From NCBI GenBank assembly GCA_945787155.1, contig CALZHD010000006.1, positions 1-39,847 of the forward strand: a stretch of DNA of 39,847 nt. The letters run 5' to 3'. The notes beneath the pieces are model-generated. The model did not search any database, was not told where the DNA came from, and saw nothing but the letters and a program-made list of their open reading frames with translations. The position numbers and the translations under genes are program-made. Shown here one piece after another: positions 24,736 to 32,445 of this stretch; position 1 is the first letter of the stretch; the number at the start of each line of letters is the position of its first letter. Source of the stretch: an uncultured Gammaproteobacteria bacterium (lineage in GTDB: Bacteria > Pseudomonadota > Gammaproteobacteria > SZUA-140).

Positions 24736-26768
24736 CAGGAATCAATCTTGAACTGTGATACGCCACCCTGAAGTCCATGAGCAGCATCATTCAAACGGTC
24801 AATTGCACTATTAGACTGGCGCAGTGACTCTACCGTCTGTTGTGATGATTCACTTAGCTGAATCATTGCGTGCTTGATCTGCTCAGCACCTTCAGATTGC
24901 ATATGCATTCCTTCATGCACAATCTCAAAACGAGGCGTTAATGTCTGCACTTGATCAATAATCTGCGCAAGCTGCGCCCCAACCTGACGCACATCTTCAA
25001 CACTATTTTTCACCTCGTTCGAAAATTTCTCAACACTCATCACACCTGCAGATACGGCTGACTGCATCTCTTGAACCATTTGTTCAATGTCAAGCGTGGC
25101 TACCGCAGTCTGGTCAGCCAGACGTCGAATCTCGGTCGCTACTACGGCAAAGCCGACACCGTATTCGCCCGCTTTTTCTGCCTCAATAGCTGCATTCAGT
25201 GACAACAAATTGGTTTGGTCGGCAACCTTTGTAATAGTGGTAACAACCGAATTAATGTTACCCGCCTTTTCGCTCAACACTTCAAGCTTTGATGCGATCG
25301 AATTCGACGCATCAACCACTGAGTGCATCGTGTTCTCCATACTTACGAGTCCGGTATGCCCATTTGCCGCAGCTTCAGCAGTACCCGATGCCACTCCAGC
25401 CACCTCATCCATTGTATTGACCAGCTCTTTTCCTGTCGCAGAGATTTCGGTCGCCGTCGCCACAATTTCATTAACAGTGGCAGCCTGCTCCGCTACCGTT
25501 GCCTCTTGCTGTTTCGCCGAAGCGGCTATTTCAGTTGAAGAAGATGTCACTTGTATGCCTGATTGCTGAACCTGTGAAACAAGCCCATTTAGACTACTAA
25601 TCATCGCCTGAATACCTTTCGCCATTCTGCCGACGGCATCATCACCGCTAATATTAATTTCTCCAGTAAGATCACCAGCGGCGGCTCGTTGCACCACTTC
25701 CTGCACCAGACCAACTTTTTCCTCGAGATCTTCCATTGCAGTACGACGCTCTTCCATTAGCTCACTCAAATTACGAACCATGGATTGCAAACCTGATCCG
25801 AGTGAACCAATCGCATCATCACCATTAAAGTTAACAACACCAGTCAGGTCACCCTGTGCAGTTCGATTCACCACATCAAGCAATATGTTGACCTTATCTT
25901 TAAGTGCTTCAGCGGCCTCATGCTCGCGCTGTGCTTGTATTTTTTCCTGCTGACTCGCTTTATCAACATTGTCAGCCATCGTATTCAGTGCCGAACCAAG
26001 CTTACCAATCTCATCCTGTGTAGTTAGATCTACACGTACTGAGGTATCACCAGCGGCCCGCCGATTAACCGTATCCATAACACGTCTTAGCGGCTTGGAA
26101 AGCCACCTACTCAACAAAAAATTTGCCAGCAATAGCCCTATTACCAACAAAGTAATATTCGCTAAAATCTGAGTCTGCACATCTTGAGCTATCACTTCAT
26201 CCTGATGCTTCAGTGAATAGCTGACACGAATGGCGCCATTAACAGAATTTTCAGGCACATTATGACAAGCCAGACAATTCACATCCCCCGGTTCTTTCGC
26301 TGATGTCGCACGGAAAGGTGTCAAGACGGTAATCACACGCCCTTCAACACCCTTGCCAACATCCTTCCCCTGCTGTAGTTCTATAATTTTTTCACCCTGA
26401 AGTGCACGCATATCCCACTCATCAACAGGGGCCTCTTCTGGAAAACCTGGGCCATACTGCTGATTAACTGGCTCCCCACGAATCACTCTTGCATCCACAA
26501 CATTATTACGTTTAAGAATTTTATTTCGCAGGATACTGCGCTGATCCATGGTGTTGGTTAACATCATGGTATTGAGGCTATCGAAATAGAATGTGGCTAA
26601 ATCCTGCGCGCGTTCCTCAGCATCATCATGAGCACGCTGCTTCTCTAAATAAACCGTATAACCAGTCACCATGCTGATTACAAAAACAAAGATGGTGGCA
26701 ACGGTCAGATTGATCTTCACCCGAACGGACAGATGACCAAACAACGAACCACTCTCTTGCGACACCAT
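24735..26768 (-). CDS. wspA: WspA-type methyl-accepting chemoreceptor with periplasmic c-type haem motif
   Basis: Membrane receptor of the Wsp system, 677 residues. Membrane helix about 19-40; periplasmic domain about 41-200; second helix about 201-219; HAMP about 221-270. Two further HAMP-like units contain QGDLTG (305-310) and AGDLTG (364-369). The MCP signalling domain follows (about 400-677), with the hairpin tip near ITKVADQTNLLSLNAAIEAE (512-531). The periplasmic domain holds C165-L-A-C168-H169, a covalent haem c attachment motif, just before a beta-rich end (GAIRVSYSLKH). Pseudomonas WspA, a surface-contact sensor, has no such motif to my knowledge. A Tll0287/DUF3365-like haem sensor domain is possible. 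No C-terminal pentapeptide for CheR is seen. GAGGG lies upstream of ATG 26768. Confidence 0.93.
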   Translation of the reverse strand: MVSQESGSLFGHLSVRVKINLTVATIFVFVISMVTGYTVYLEKQRAHDDAEERAQDLATFYFDSLNTMMLTNTMDQRSILRNKILKRNNVVDARVIRGEPVNQQYGPGFPEEAPVDEWDMRALQGEKIIELQQGKDVGKGVEGRVITVLTPFRATSAKEPGDVNCLACHNVPENSVNGAIRVSYSLKHQDEVIAQDVQTQILANITLLVIGLLLANFLLSRWLSKPLRRVMDTVNRRAAGDTSVRVDLTTQDEIGKLGSALNTMADNVDKASQQEKIQAQREHEAAEALKDKVNILLDVVNRTAQGDLTGVVNFNGDDAIGSLGSGLQSMVRNLSELMEERRTAMEDLEEKVGLVQEVVQRAAAGDLTGEINISGDDAVGRMAKGIQAMISSLNGLVSQVQQSGIQVTSSSTEIAASAKQQEATVAEQAATVNEIVATATEISATGKELVNTMDEVAGVASGTAEAAANGHTGLVSMENTMHSVVDASNSIASKLEVLSEKAGNINSVVTTITKVADQTNLLSLNAAIEAEKAGEYGVGFAVVATEIRRLADQTAVATLDIEQMVQEMQSAVSAGVMSVEKFSNEVKNSVEDVRQVGAQLAQIIDQVQTLTPRFEIVHEGMHMQSEGAEQIKHAMIQLSESSQQTVESLRQSNSAIDRLNDAAHGLQGGVSQFKIDS

Positions 26769-26807
26769 AGGAAACCCTCAAACTAGTCTGGAAATATCAA
26801 TTAATAG

Positions 26808-26823
26808 AGCAACTTTTCAGCCC
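26808..26823 (-). promoter_or_regulatory. Possible sigma-54-type promoter of the wsp operon
   Basis: On the minus strand GGGCTGAAAAGTTGCT keeps the invariant GG and GC at the 10-nt separation required by RpoN. It has a full TTGCT -12 element but a poor -24 element. It lies 40 nt before the wspA start. The match is partial, so this is a candidate only; no sigma-70 alternative is better. Confidence 0.25.
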
Positions 26824-26921
26824 CATTTCTATGCCTAGGGCTACCAAGGAATTCTACGGCTGAAAATTTCAGAACTTTAACAAGTTCCTTCGATGCCTGA
26901 GAAAATTAAGTAAATAGCGAA

Positions 26922-27776
26922 CTAGAACGCTCGCCCAATAGAAAGACTCACCACATCCATGCTGCTTCTGGGTTGGTGCACTAAAAATGCGCCTGAGGTT
27001 ACAGCCGCGGATTTTGAAAAGCGATAACTATCATACATGAAATAGATAAATACCCCCTTATCCAGATTACTGCCATTTACAAGCTGGAAACGATACGTAA
27101 GGAAGACTGAGGCCTCTTTACCTGGGTTAAGCTCGACAGAAGGAACATCAAGGGTCTCTTTTGTGTACACAGGATATTTTATACCCATACGCCACAGGCT
27201 TTTCCAGAGCATCTCTCTATTCTCCACCCCCAATGAAAACCGGGTGAAGGCAACCTTATAATCCTCCACCAGGCCACTAACAGTTTTACCCTGTGAATTC
27301 ACCCCACTGCTGATCTCTCTGGTCCAGTCATCTACCCCCACTCCCGCCAGCAGATCAAGCGAACGGCCCCAAAAAAGGTTCTTAAATCGATATCCACCCA
27401 AAAACTCTCCTGATGCCCCGGCATAATCGACATCGGCAGCACTAAAATGACCACCTGGCTGGCTCTGACCATCATACTCAACATCTCCACCATAGAGCGA
27501 AGCGCGCCCATTATAAATGAAGCCACCACTCAATCTCGCATCGTTGTTAAGAGAAAGGCTTAAACGAGCGCGGGGCCCCTGCTCAGTCAGCAGGCGAATG
27601 TCGCTATTATCATACTCTTGCCAGCGAAACAGTTCGAGACCAATACTGACCTCGGTCATTCCACCATGAAATAGATGTTCATCTTCTGATAGCAGCGCTT
27701 CTTCCGCCATAGCCTGAGGCTGCCACAACAATAACAGCACCGCGCTAATTAAAGCGCAAATGGATAATTTCTGCAT
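26922..27776 (-). CDS. Outer-membrane beta-barrel protein, function unknown
   Basis: Protein of 284 residues with a signal peptide (about 1-24, cleavage after AMA), many alternating hydrophobic/aromatic strands, and a C-terminal aromatic residue (VSLSIGRAF) as in BAM-assembled outer-membrane proteins. I do not recognise the family. Strand-like segments such as DARLSGGFIYNGRASLYGG and LLAGVGVDDWTREIS resemble eight- to twelve-stranded small barrels. It lies 153 nt upstream of wspA in the same direction, so it could be a separate unit or a leader gene of the wsp operon. No terminator with a T-run is seen between them. AGGGTG precedes the ATG. Confidence 0.75.
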   Translation of the reverse strand: MQKLSICALISAVLLLLWQPQAMAEEALLSEDEHLFHGGMTEVSIGLELFRWQEYDNSDIRLLTEQGPRARLSLSLNNDARLSGGFIYNGRASLYGGDVEYDGQSQPGGHFSAADVDYAGASGEFLGGYRFKNLFWGRSLDLLAGVGVDDWTREISSGVNSQGKTVSGLVEDYKVAFTRFSLGVENREMLWKSLWRMGIKYPVYTKETLDVPSVELNPGKEASVFLTYRFQLVNGSNLDKGVFIYFMYDSYRFSKSAAVTSGAFLVHQPRSSMDVVSLSIGRAF

Positions 27777-27815
27777 TCTTAGTTAACACCCTGCGGAAAA
27801 ATAATTATTATTGAG

Positions 27816-27824
27816 ATTGTAGCA
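27816..27824 (-). promoter_or_regulatory. Possible extended -10 promoter of the barrel gene
   Basis: On the minus strand TGCTACAAT fits the extended -10 form TGnTATAAT with one mismatch, about 40 nt upstream of the start at 27776. No clear -35 accompanies it. Confidence 0.35.
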
Positions 27825-28062
27825 GTAATGCTGTTTTATTTTCGAGTCAGGATTCGAACTATTCTAGTACACGTATACTGAAGCAGCAGTCAATCAGCCG
27901 TATTTATAAAAATACCGCACAATAATACTGTAAAAGAGAAGGGATTAAACAAGATGGGCAAACGCATTCGCGATCTACATAATAGTATTCAAAAAGAAGA
28001 GGCCTTTTAAAGGCTATTGGAACTGATAGTTTTGCTCGTATGCGGGGAAAAATGCTCTAGCT
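27825..28062. other. Gene-poor A+T-rich spacer
   Basis: Between the barrel gene and the small acidic ORF I see no supported gene. It contains an 18-codon ORF (27954-28010, plus) and a tRNA T-loop-like string near 27850-27858, neither of which is convincing. Confidence 0.5.
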
Positions 28063-28203
28063 TTACTCTTCATCAACAAGCCGAAAATCAATTCCTGAAA
28101 AATCGCCTGTAGAGTCCCACTCATTGCCCCACTTATCTGCAGCAATAAAGTCTTCTGAAAATTCATCCTCGAGGTCTACATCAATATCTTTTGGTCCGTT
28201 CAT
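28063..28203 (-). CDS. Small acidic protein, 46 residues, unknown
   Basis: ORF of 46 codons from ATG 28203 with a good ribosome-binding site (AAGGGG, 8 nt upstream). The product is strongly acidic: it starts MNGPKDIDVDLEDEFSEDF and ends GIDFRLVDEE, with two tryptophans in the middle (KWGNEW). There is no signal peptide or membrane segment, so it is probably cytoplasmic. It lies upstream of the barrel gene and downstream of yqiB, all on the minus strand, with long spacers. I do not recognise a family. Reality as a gene rests on the ribosome-binding site and a composition unlike random translation. Confidence 0.5.
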   Translation of the reverse strand: MNGPKDIDVDLEDEFSEDFIAADKWGNEWDSTGDFSGIDFRLVDEE

Positions 28204-28373
28204 AAAAAATGCCCCTTATCAGATTTTTTCGAATCTCATAACACACTTTCTCACACTCGAGTGATCGCTAGATTCTAAATACGATTACTAATATTTATAT
28301 CGGCATGTAACGACAAAACTTGATAATTCAGAGCATGAAAGCAACATAATACTATCGATCGATTCTCTCAGGG

Positions 28374-28796
28374 CTAGACAACTGTACTAAATACAAAACG
28401 ATAATCTTTAGCAATACAGTACTCCAGCCACTCAGAAAAGAATTGATTCACTCTCCTTTTTTCAATGGGATAGCGCACTTTTTTATTCGGGTAGGTATAG
28501 ATACGCGCAAAACCAGTTTTATTTTGATAAGTGAGTACTTCAGCCACCCGGGCATCACTGTAAACTCGAATCTTTAAATACATATCGGGCACAATCTTAT
28601 TCTCATCGAGCGCATGCAAAAAGGCAATCGTCAACGTATATTTACCGCGCTCAAGCACCTTCATATGCAGATCAGGCAGCGCTTCAGAGGAAGATAATAT
28701 CGCCACATCAGCATCCATATCTGGCACCAGGCGAGCCAGCGCCTGATAATTTTCCTCGTACACGCTCATTAATGGCTTATTGTTTGGTATCAACAT
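28374..28796 (-). CDS. yqiB: DUF1249-family protein YqiB
   Basis: Protein of 140 residues of the DUF1249/YqiB family, function unknown. It has the characteristic MSVYEENYQALARLVPDM near the start and YPIEKRRVNQFFSEWLEYC near the end. No membrane segment. It follows nudF in the same direction with a 78-nt gap, the same order as in E. coli (nudF-yqiB-cpdA); the next E. coli gene, cpdA, is absent here. Confidence 0.9.
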   Translation of the reverse strand: MLIPNNKPLMSVYEENYQALARLVPDMDADVAILSSSEALPDLHMKVLERGKYTLTIAFLHALDENKIVPDMYLKIRVYSDARVAEVLTYQNKTGFARIYTYPNKKVRYPIEKRRVNQFFSEWLEYCIAKDYRFVFSTVV

Positions 28797-28874
28797 CTAT
28801 ATTCAACTATTTCTCAACATGATTTATATATCGACCGTATCAAAGAACATCTAAATCCTTTCTCACATACCTTA

Positions 28875-29474
28875 TCATAGCCATTGTCTGCGCAAGCGCT
28901 CACGGTTCATCATCAACCACTGCAAAGCAATGATCGGGGCCGCTGAATTAATACGACCACTCTCCAGCAGGGCCACAGACTCGTCATACGACACCACTTT
29001 TACCTGTATATCTTCCCCTTCACCAATCACGCCGTGGATGCCTCCAACGCCCGCTGCATCAACTTTTCCGCAAAAAAGTACGATAGATTCTGTCGTCCCA
29101 CCAGGGCTCACCAGATAATCACACACGTGCTCCAGCTGATCGATAACACACCCAGCCTCTTCAACTGCCTCTCTTGATGCAACCTCCTCGACATCCTCGC
29201 CTGCTTCGATAATACCCGCGACAATTTCAATCAACCAGGGATCATCCGGAAAATCCAGCGCACCCACCCTGAACTGTTCAATCAACACCACCTCATCACG
29301 CACCGGGTCATATGGCAATACCGCCACGGCATGTCCACGCTCAAATATTTCCCTCGTCAAGACATCGCTCCACTCTCCATCGTACTTCCGATGTCTCAAA
29401 CGCAACCGAGCAATACTAAAAAAGCCCTTATAGCAGATGGTTTTCTCGATGATTTCAACCTTTTCTAACGACAT
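28875..29474 (-). CDS. nudF: ADP-ribose pyrophosphatase NudF
   Basis: Nudix hydrolase splitting ADP-ribose to AMP and ribose 5-phosphate (EC 3.6.1.13), 199 residues. The Nudix box spans about 87-108 with REAVEEAG (101-108) carrying the metal-binding glutamates. The family proline/arginine region reads EQFRVGALDFPDDPWLIEIV. The ATG is preceded by GGGTGGGG. Divergent from the Kelch gene, 73 nt apart. It recycles ADP-ribose released by NAD turnover, which ties loosely to the nadB/nadC genes in the window, without operon linkage. Confidence 0.93.
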   Translation of the reverse strand: MSLEKVEIIEKTICYKGFFSIARLRLRHRKYDGEWSDVLTREIFERGHAVAVLPYDPVRDEVVLIEQFRVGALDFPDDPWLIEIVAGIIEAGEDVEEVASREAVEEAGCVIDQLEHVCDYLVSPGGTTESIVLFCGKVDAAGVGGIHGVIGEGEDIQVKVVSYDESVALLESGRINSAAPIIALQWLMMNRERLRRQWL

Positions 29475-29497
29475 AACCCCACCCTGCTTGCAATCAC

Positions 29498-29506
29498 TGT
29501 TATGAT
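29498..29506 (+). promoter_or_regulatory. Extended -10 promoter of the Kelch-repeat gene
   Basis: TGTTATGAT matches TGnTATAAT with one mismatch, 42 nt before the ATG at 29548. No good -35 is visible, as is usual for extended -10 promoters. Confidence 0.4.
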
Positions 29507-29547
29507 ACTTGCGCCCAACGATAGTCCTGACGAACTGACGCTGTTAA

Positions 29548-30639
29548 ATGAACACTCGCAATCAAAATTACCTTTTACCTTTCCTGCTCATCTCATTGCT
29601 AGCCATTATTGCAGTTTTTTTTCTGAAAGCTAAACAGGATGAAACTGGCAAAGCGACATTTAAGTTAAGCTGGCAAAATGCAACCCCTTTTATTGTGCCT
29701 CGGCGCGCCCTGGCTGCTGTCGCATATAATAATTATCTCTATGTACTCGGCGGTATCGACGCCCACAACCGCTACGTGCACACCGTTGAATACACAAAAA
29801 TCCATCCTGATGGCGATTTGAGCCAATGGCAAAAAACGACTGACCTGAATGAGGGACGTTTCTATCTAGCCGCAGCGGCGGTCAATGGTTATCTATATGC
29901 AATCGGTGGCGCCAGAGGGGCACTGGGAGAAAATAACATCCCGGTTGCGACTGTTGAAAAAGCAAAAATTAATCCCGACGGATCACTTGGTATCTGGGAA
30001 CGGGAACAGGCGCTCACCACGCCGCGTCGAGCCCTTACCGTCAATCAACGAAATAATCAGATTTATGCACTGGGTGGATATAATGGTATATTTTTACATT
30101 CGATTGAGCACACCTCAGTTAACGCTGATGGAACGCTCGATGAGTGGCAACTCGCTCCCGAGCAATCTAAAGTGGATCGCTATATCCATTCTTCGGCGAT
30201 TTCCAATGACAAGTTGTACCTGCTTGCTGGTCATATGAAAAACGGTCAGACGGTCAGTTATGGCGATGTTGAGTTAAGCAGGCTATCAACCAATGGCGGA
30301 CTCTCACCCTGGCAGATCGAAAATACAACCCTGCTCACGCCACGCTTCATCGCCACCGCATTTTCGTTAGGGGATTATGTCTACATTGCTGCCGGTCATG
30401 ACGGGGCGAGAAGACTCAGTAGCGTCGAATACGCCCCGCTAGACAGAGAGGGGCATGTCGGAAACTGGCGACTCACTGCTCCGTTAGGAGTACCAAGAAG
30501 TGGCACTACCGCAGTGACCTATAATAAAAGGGTTTATGTACTAGGAGGGATTAGCCAAAATAGCGTGCTAAACAGCGTCGAAATAGCTACTCAGGCAGCC
30601 GATGGGAATTTGGGGCACTTCTCAAACATCACTCACTGA
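29548..30639 (+). CDS. Membrane-anchored Kelch-repeat beta-propeller protein
   Basis: Protein of 363 residues. One N-terminal membrane helix (about 8-26) is followed by a soluble domain of six repeats of roughly 50 residues. Each repeat has a YVLGG-type strand (YLYVLGGID, YLYAIGGAR, QIYALGGYN, KLYLLAGHM, YVYIAAGHD, RVYVLGGIS) and then a DG.L..W turn. This predicts a six-bladed beta-propeller, exported and anchored to the inner membrane. No catalytic residue or Cys ligand is evident, so a binding or scaffolding role is likelier than an enzyme. It is divergent from nudF and ends 8 nt before a convergent small gene. Confidence 0.85.
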   Translation: MNTRNQNYLLPFLLISLLAIIAVFFLKAKQDETGKATFKLSWQNATPFIVPRRALAAVAYNNYLYVLGGIDAHNRYVHTVEYTKIHPDGDLSQWQKTTDLNEGRFYLAAAAVNGYLYAIGGARGALGENNIPVATVEKAKINPDGSLGIWEREQALTTPRRALTVNQRNNQIYALGGYNGIFLHSIEHTSVNADGTLDEWQLAPEQSKVDRYIHSSAISNDKLYLLAGHMKNGQTVSYGDVELSRLSTNGGLSPWQIENTTLLTPRFIATAFSLGDYVYIAAGHDGARRLSSVEYAPLDREGHVGNWRLTAPLGVPRSGTTAVTYNKRVYVLGGISQNSVLNSVEIATQAADGNLGHFSNITH

Positions 30640-30647
30640 CTACAGCG

Positions 30648-30827
30648 TCATTGATCATTATCGGGCTCATCTCCACCCTTTTCCTTTTTCACTTTCTCAA
30701 GTGCTAACGCCTCTTCTTTTTCTTCGGCTTCACGAAGCTTCCGGTTGCGCATATCATCCCGCGCCAAAAAGACCAGAAAAGCAACTACGGCTACCACTGC
30801 GGCAATCTGCAAATATATCGCTAACAT
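30648..30827 (-). CDS. Small single-span membrane protein, 59 residues
   Basis: The product has one hydrophobic helix (about residues 2-22, MLAIYLQIAAVVAVVAFLVF) followed by a highly charged tail (KLREAEEKEEALALEKVKKEKGG) predicted to be helical. I chose ATG 30827 because AAGAGG lies 6 nt upstream; a longer frame from 30887 adds 20 residues without support. The topology resembles small membrane-anchored coiled-coil proteins, but no family is recognised. The gene converges on the Kelch gene. Confidence 0.65.
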   Translation of the reverse strand: MLAIYLQIAAVVAVVAFLVFLARDDMRNRKLREAEEKEEALALEKVKKEKGGDEPDNDQ

Positions 30828-30986
30828 TATTAACCTCTTGACTTTATTGTCCCACTCATCGGAACAATACCAGGATACACGATACACTAGAGCCGAGGGC
30901 TTTTCCTAGTATTTCTATCGGTTTTTAGCTAACAGGATTAGCGCCCACCAGGGCACTTCCTGTAGCCATGGAAACCTGACTCGGTT

Positions 30987-31337
30987 TCAGGTCACTTCAT
31001 CAATGCCTAATCCTGGGGCGCGCGAAGATAATGCGGGTTCAAGCTGCAATGCATCTTGTTGTCGACGAAGCTGGCAGCGACGCTCACGATTGCTTCGTGT
31101 ATCAAGTAAACAGGGAAGCGACTGTTGTCGGCGATCTTGCTGACGACGATCTCGTAAATGTTGCTTACGCTTTTCATCTGTTACAGCAGGCACTGCGCTC
31201 ATCTCTGCCTTATCCCCCGGCCGATGAGTCACTGCATCGACCTCCTGTAAGATGTCGGTCTGGGTCAGTATCAATGATTTATTACGCTGCGTACCTACGT
31301 CATCGGGACGAACATATTGTGGATCAAACATTAGCAT
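30987..31337 (-). CDS. Hypothetical basic Gln/Arg-rich protein
   Basis: Protein of 116 residues. The first 35 residues are mixed (MLMFDPQYVRPDDVGTQ); the C-terminal half is rich in Arg and Gln with repeated RRQQ-like units (HLRDRRQQDRRQQ, NRERRCQLRRQQ), so it may bind nucleic acid or be disordered. GGAAGG is 7 nt before the ATG. An overlapping plus-strand frame (31031-31444) lacks such support, and the Arg-rich pattern together with the ribosome-binding site favours this strand. It lies between cmoB and the small membrane protein gene. No function assigned. Confidence 0.55.
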   Translation of the reverse strand: MLMFDPQYVRPDDVGTQRNKSLILTQTDILQEVDAVTHRPGDKAEMSAVPAVTDEKRKQHLRDRRQQDRRQQSLPCLLDTRSNRERRCQLRRQQDALQLEPALSSRAPGLGIDEVT

Positions 31338-31473
31338 CGTGCTACCTTCCGCGACGGCTGAGATATGCGAATTATAACATGAGCTGTGATCGCGCCAACC
31401 TCATCTGCCTGAGACTCATAATCTGGCACCGGAATCACAGCTAACCACATGTAAAACATGAAATTTTACGAAA

Positions 31474-32445
31474 TCAAGGCGCCTCAGCAACCATTATCGC
31501 CCGCCGTGGCGCAGGCAACCCTTCAACCGTAAGCGTCCTATCCACAGGGTCAAGAAAATCCGGCAACGAGTCAAACGTCATCCACTGTGTACTGCGCTGC
31601 TCTTCCACTGATGTCGTAGCCACATCTACCAATCGAATATTTCTGAAGCCGCAGCGCTGCAACCATCGTTCCAAGGCCAATGGGGATGGAATAAACCAGA
31701 CATTTCGCATTTTGGCGTAGCGCCCCTGAGGTACCAGCACCGTGTCTTGATCACCATCAACCACCAGTGTCTCCAGCACCAATTCCCCCCCTGAACGTAG
31801 CAACGAGCGCAACTCATCGAGATGATCGATAGGAGATCGACGGTGGTACAGTACCCCCATCGAAAAGAGGGTATCAAAACCAGACAGGTTTTGCGGCAAC
31901 TGCTCGACACCCAGCGGTAGCACATAAACGGGTACCTGCGGCATATATTTCGCCAATGCCTGATACTGCATCACAAATAACATCGTCGGATCGACACCCG
32001 CCACCAGCGCCGCCCCCTCACCCGCCATGCGCCAGGCGTGATAGCCGTTGCCGCAGCCGACATCGAGCACATAACGACCATTTAATGGAGCAATATACGG
32101 CTGAAGTCTCGCCCATTTCCAGTCGGACCGCCACTCGGTATCAATCTCTATCCCAAATACCGAATAAGGCCCCTTACGCCAGGGGTGCAGGATGCGTAAT
32201 TGACGTTCGATTTCGAGCGCCATTTCCACATCAACATCAGCAGCATTGCCAATGCTCACACTACCAACAGATAGATCAATCGATGAAGGTTTGATATTGG
32301 GCAATGCATCAACCGCACCTTGCCATTTAGCCAAATCACCATGCCCGCGTACAAAAACGGTATCAACCACCATCGGCAATGTCTCAAGCCACACCTCAAG
32401 CGGAGAGCCTTCAAGCTTCTCGTAAAGCGTCGAATAAATGTTCAT
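31474..32445 (-). CDS. cmoB: tRNA U34 carboxymethyltransferase CmoB
   Basis: Transfers the carboxymethyl group of carboxy-S-adenosylmethionine to 5-hydroxyuridine at tRNA position 34, giving cmo5U, which widens wobble decoding. It has 323 residues. The SAM-type site is VLDVGCGNGYHAWRM near residue 127; other signatures are WRKGPYSVFGIEIDTEWRSDWKW and FSMGVLYHRRSPIDHL. It overlaps cmoA by 4 nt (ATGA). Confidence 0.96.
   Translation of the reverse strand: MNIYSTLYEKLEGSPLEVWLETLPMVVDTVFVRGHGDLAKWQGAVDALPNIKPSSIDLSVGSVSIGNAADVDVEMALEIERQLRILHPWRKGPYSVFGIEIDTEWRSDWKWARLQPYIAPLNGRYVLDVGCGNGYHAWRMAGEGAALVAGVDPTMLFVMQYQALAKYMPQVPVYVLPLGVEQLPQNLSGFDTLFSMGVLYHRRSPIDHLDELRSLLRSGGELVLETLVVDGDQDTVLVPQGRYAKMRNVWFIPSPLALERWLQRCGFRNIRLVDVATTSVEEQRSTQWMTFDSLPDFLDPVDRTLTVEGLPAPRRAIMVAEAP

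Noticed and set aside
27846-27862. tRNA T-loop-like string (reverse complement of GTTCGAATCC) in the spacer upstream of the barrel gene
   Set aside because: The flanking 5-nt arms do not pair as a T-stem, there is no acceptor stem or CCA, and no D- or anticodon arm is found. No tRNA or clear tRNA remnant.
27954-28010. 18-codon plus-strand ORF (starts MGKRIRDLHNS)
   Set aside because: Only a distant, weak ribosome-binding site and no following gene on that strand that it could lead. Too short to support.
30969-30992. Hairpin (ACCTGA/TCAGGT) overlapping the stop of the Arg/Gln-rich gene
   Set aside because: Only a 6-bp stem with two alternative registers and no T-run; not a convincing terminator.
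31031-31444. 137-codon plus-strand frame overlapping the Arg/Gln-rich gene
   Set aside because: The minus-strand frame has a proper GGAAGG and a repeated Arg/Gln pattern; the plus frame lacks both and no domain is recognised.
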